Assembly (NCBI GenBank): GCA_009692985.1
Contig: SHYF01000099.1
Span: 1 to 6,501, forward strand
Length of the DNA stretch: 6,501 nt
Reading direction: 5' to 3'
From: Dehalococcoidia bacterium
GTDB taxonomy: Bacteria > Chloroflexota > Dehalococcoidia > Lucifugimonadales > SHYF01
The notes beneath the pieces were generated by a model. It saw only the letters and a list, made by a program, of their open reading frames with translations. It was not told the DNA's origin and did no database searches. Below are positions 6,273-6,501 of this stretch, in pieces (within the stretch, counting starts at the first letter, position 1; every line of letters starts with the position of its first letter). Both the position numbers and the translations under genes were made by a program.

Positions 6273-6301
6273 AGATTACCATAGCTTTGGTGGCAGAGCA
6301 A
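6273..6301 (-). promoter_or_regulatory. Promoter for rpmB (extended -10, sigma70-like)
   Basis: The minus strand reads TTGCTC (6301-6296), then a 17-base spacer, then TAATCT (6278-6273), with TGG directly before the -10 (an extended -10 match). Transcription would start near 6266, giving a leader of about 45 bases before the rpmB ATG. The call is by eye. Confidence 0.55.
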
Positions 6302-6356
6302 CCTGGAAGGCATTTGGCTATGTTGACAAGATTGGGTATGCCCCGCTCATATGGTT

Positions 6357-6381
6357 CCCTTCGGCTGTGCTCAGGGTAAAC
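6357..6381. repeat. Dispersed repeat module A (CCCTTCG..CTCAGGGTAAAC)
   Basis: CCCTTCG (6357-6363) and CTCAGGGTAAAC (6370-6381) are the reverse-complement arrangement of the CCCTGAGC..CGAAG core found 40 bases further on. The flanks CCGCTCATATGG (6343-6354) and GGCTCACCATGAACGG (6384-6399) are imperfect inverted copies of each other, so the full element may span about 6343-6399. Confidence 0.6.
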
Positions 6382-6407
6382 TAGGCTCACCATGAACGGA
6401 ACATAAT

Positions 6408-6444
6408 CCCGCTCACCCTGAGCTTGTCGAAGAAAGTGAGCGGG
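6408..6444. repeat. Dispersed repeat module B with perfect 9 bp inverted ends
   Basis: CCCGCTCAC (6408-6416) and GTGAGCGGG (6436-6444) are perfect inverted repeats around a core containing CCTGAGCTTGTCGAAG. This has the look of a short non-autonomous palindromic element of the type scattered in many copies in Chloroflexota and some proteobacterial genomes. The symmetry is direct; the family assignment is from memory. Confidence 0.75.
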
Positions 6445-6501
6445 CTATAGCCAAGAGTATGACCCAACTCGGATTTCAGAAGAACCTGTAGGAAATCATG
6501 C

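Larger units (their letters stand above)
6222..6501. other. Right-hand non-coding stretch with promoter and repeats
   Basis: No convincing gene is visible. It holds the rpmB leader and promoter, a TTGACA (6322-6327) with no good -10 at the right distance, and two dispersed repeat modules. An ATG at 6498 with TAGGA just upstream could start a plus-strand gene beyond the window, and a minus frame from the right edge stays open to 6387; neither can be judged from so little sequence. Confidence 0.4.

Noticed and set aside
6322..6350. Plus-strand promoter beginning with TTGACA
   Set aside because: The -35 match is perfect, but nothing close to TATAAT lies 16-18 bases downstream, and no gene follows within the window.
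1..6501. CRISPR array, tRNA, rRNA or riboswitch
   Set aside because: No regularly spaced direct repeats, cloverleaf-like pattern or known leader motif was seen by eye on either strand.

Overview
The window looks like a piece of a bacterial chromosome, most likely from Chloroflexota (Dehalococcoidia or SAR202-like). That assignment is an inference. It rests on the moderately GC-rich coding style, the arginine genes followed by rpe with rpmB tail to tail, the Pro/Thr-rich secreted lipoprotein, short phage-type genes, and many short dispersed palindromic repeats built around CCCTGAGC..GAAG and CCCCTCTC..GAGAGGGG cores. Nothing here fixes the genus.

Layout. (1) Bases 1-1946, minus strand, look like a decayed phage structural region. 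In transcription order it holds a C-terminal remnant resembling a portal protein (1946 to 1566), a strong minus-strand terminator (1413-1443), a small unknown ORF (1252 to 974) followed by a second hairpin (911-949), and a coiled-coil, scaffold-like protein that starts at 697 with a perfect AGGAGG. The last frame runs off the left edge, and its tail is overwritten by a run of repeat modules (10-198). (2) Bases 1960-2031 carry a degenerate repeat at the point where the portal remnant loses its upstream part. (3) Bases 2053-2636, plus strand, hold a secreted, lipoprotein-like gene that is readable only across two +1 frame changes. (4) Bases 2694-6009, plus strand, are a tight unit: argG, argH and rpe, with gaps of about 5 bases. 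(5) rpmB (6221 to 6024) is convergent with rpe and has a good extended -10 promoter. (6) The right end holds another pair of dispersed repeats (6357-6444) and no clear gene.

Function. ArgG and ArgH carry out the last two steps of arginine synthesis: citrulline plus aspartate to argininosuccinate, then to arginine plus fumarate. Rpe interconverts ribulose-5-phosphate and xylulose-5-phosphate. RpmB is ribosomal protein L28 in its zinc-binding form. The right two thirds is therefore ordinary housekeeping. The left third is accessory DNA with signs of erosion. I did not find a convincing new multi-gene system. The points most worth checking are the phage remnant, the doubly frameshifted lipoprotein, the repeats that create new C-termini, and small motif departures in ArgH and Rpe.
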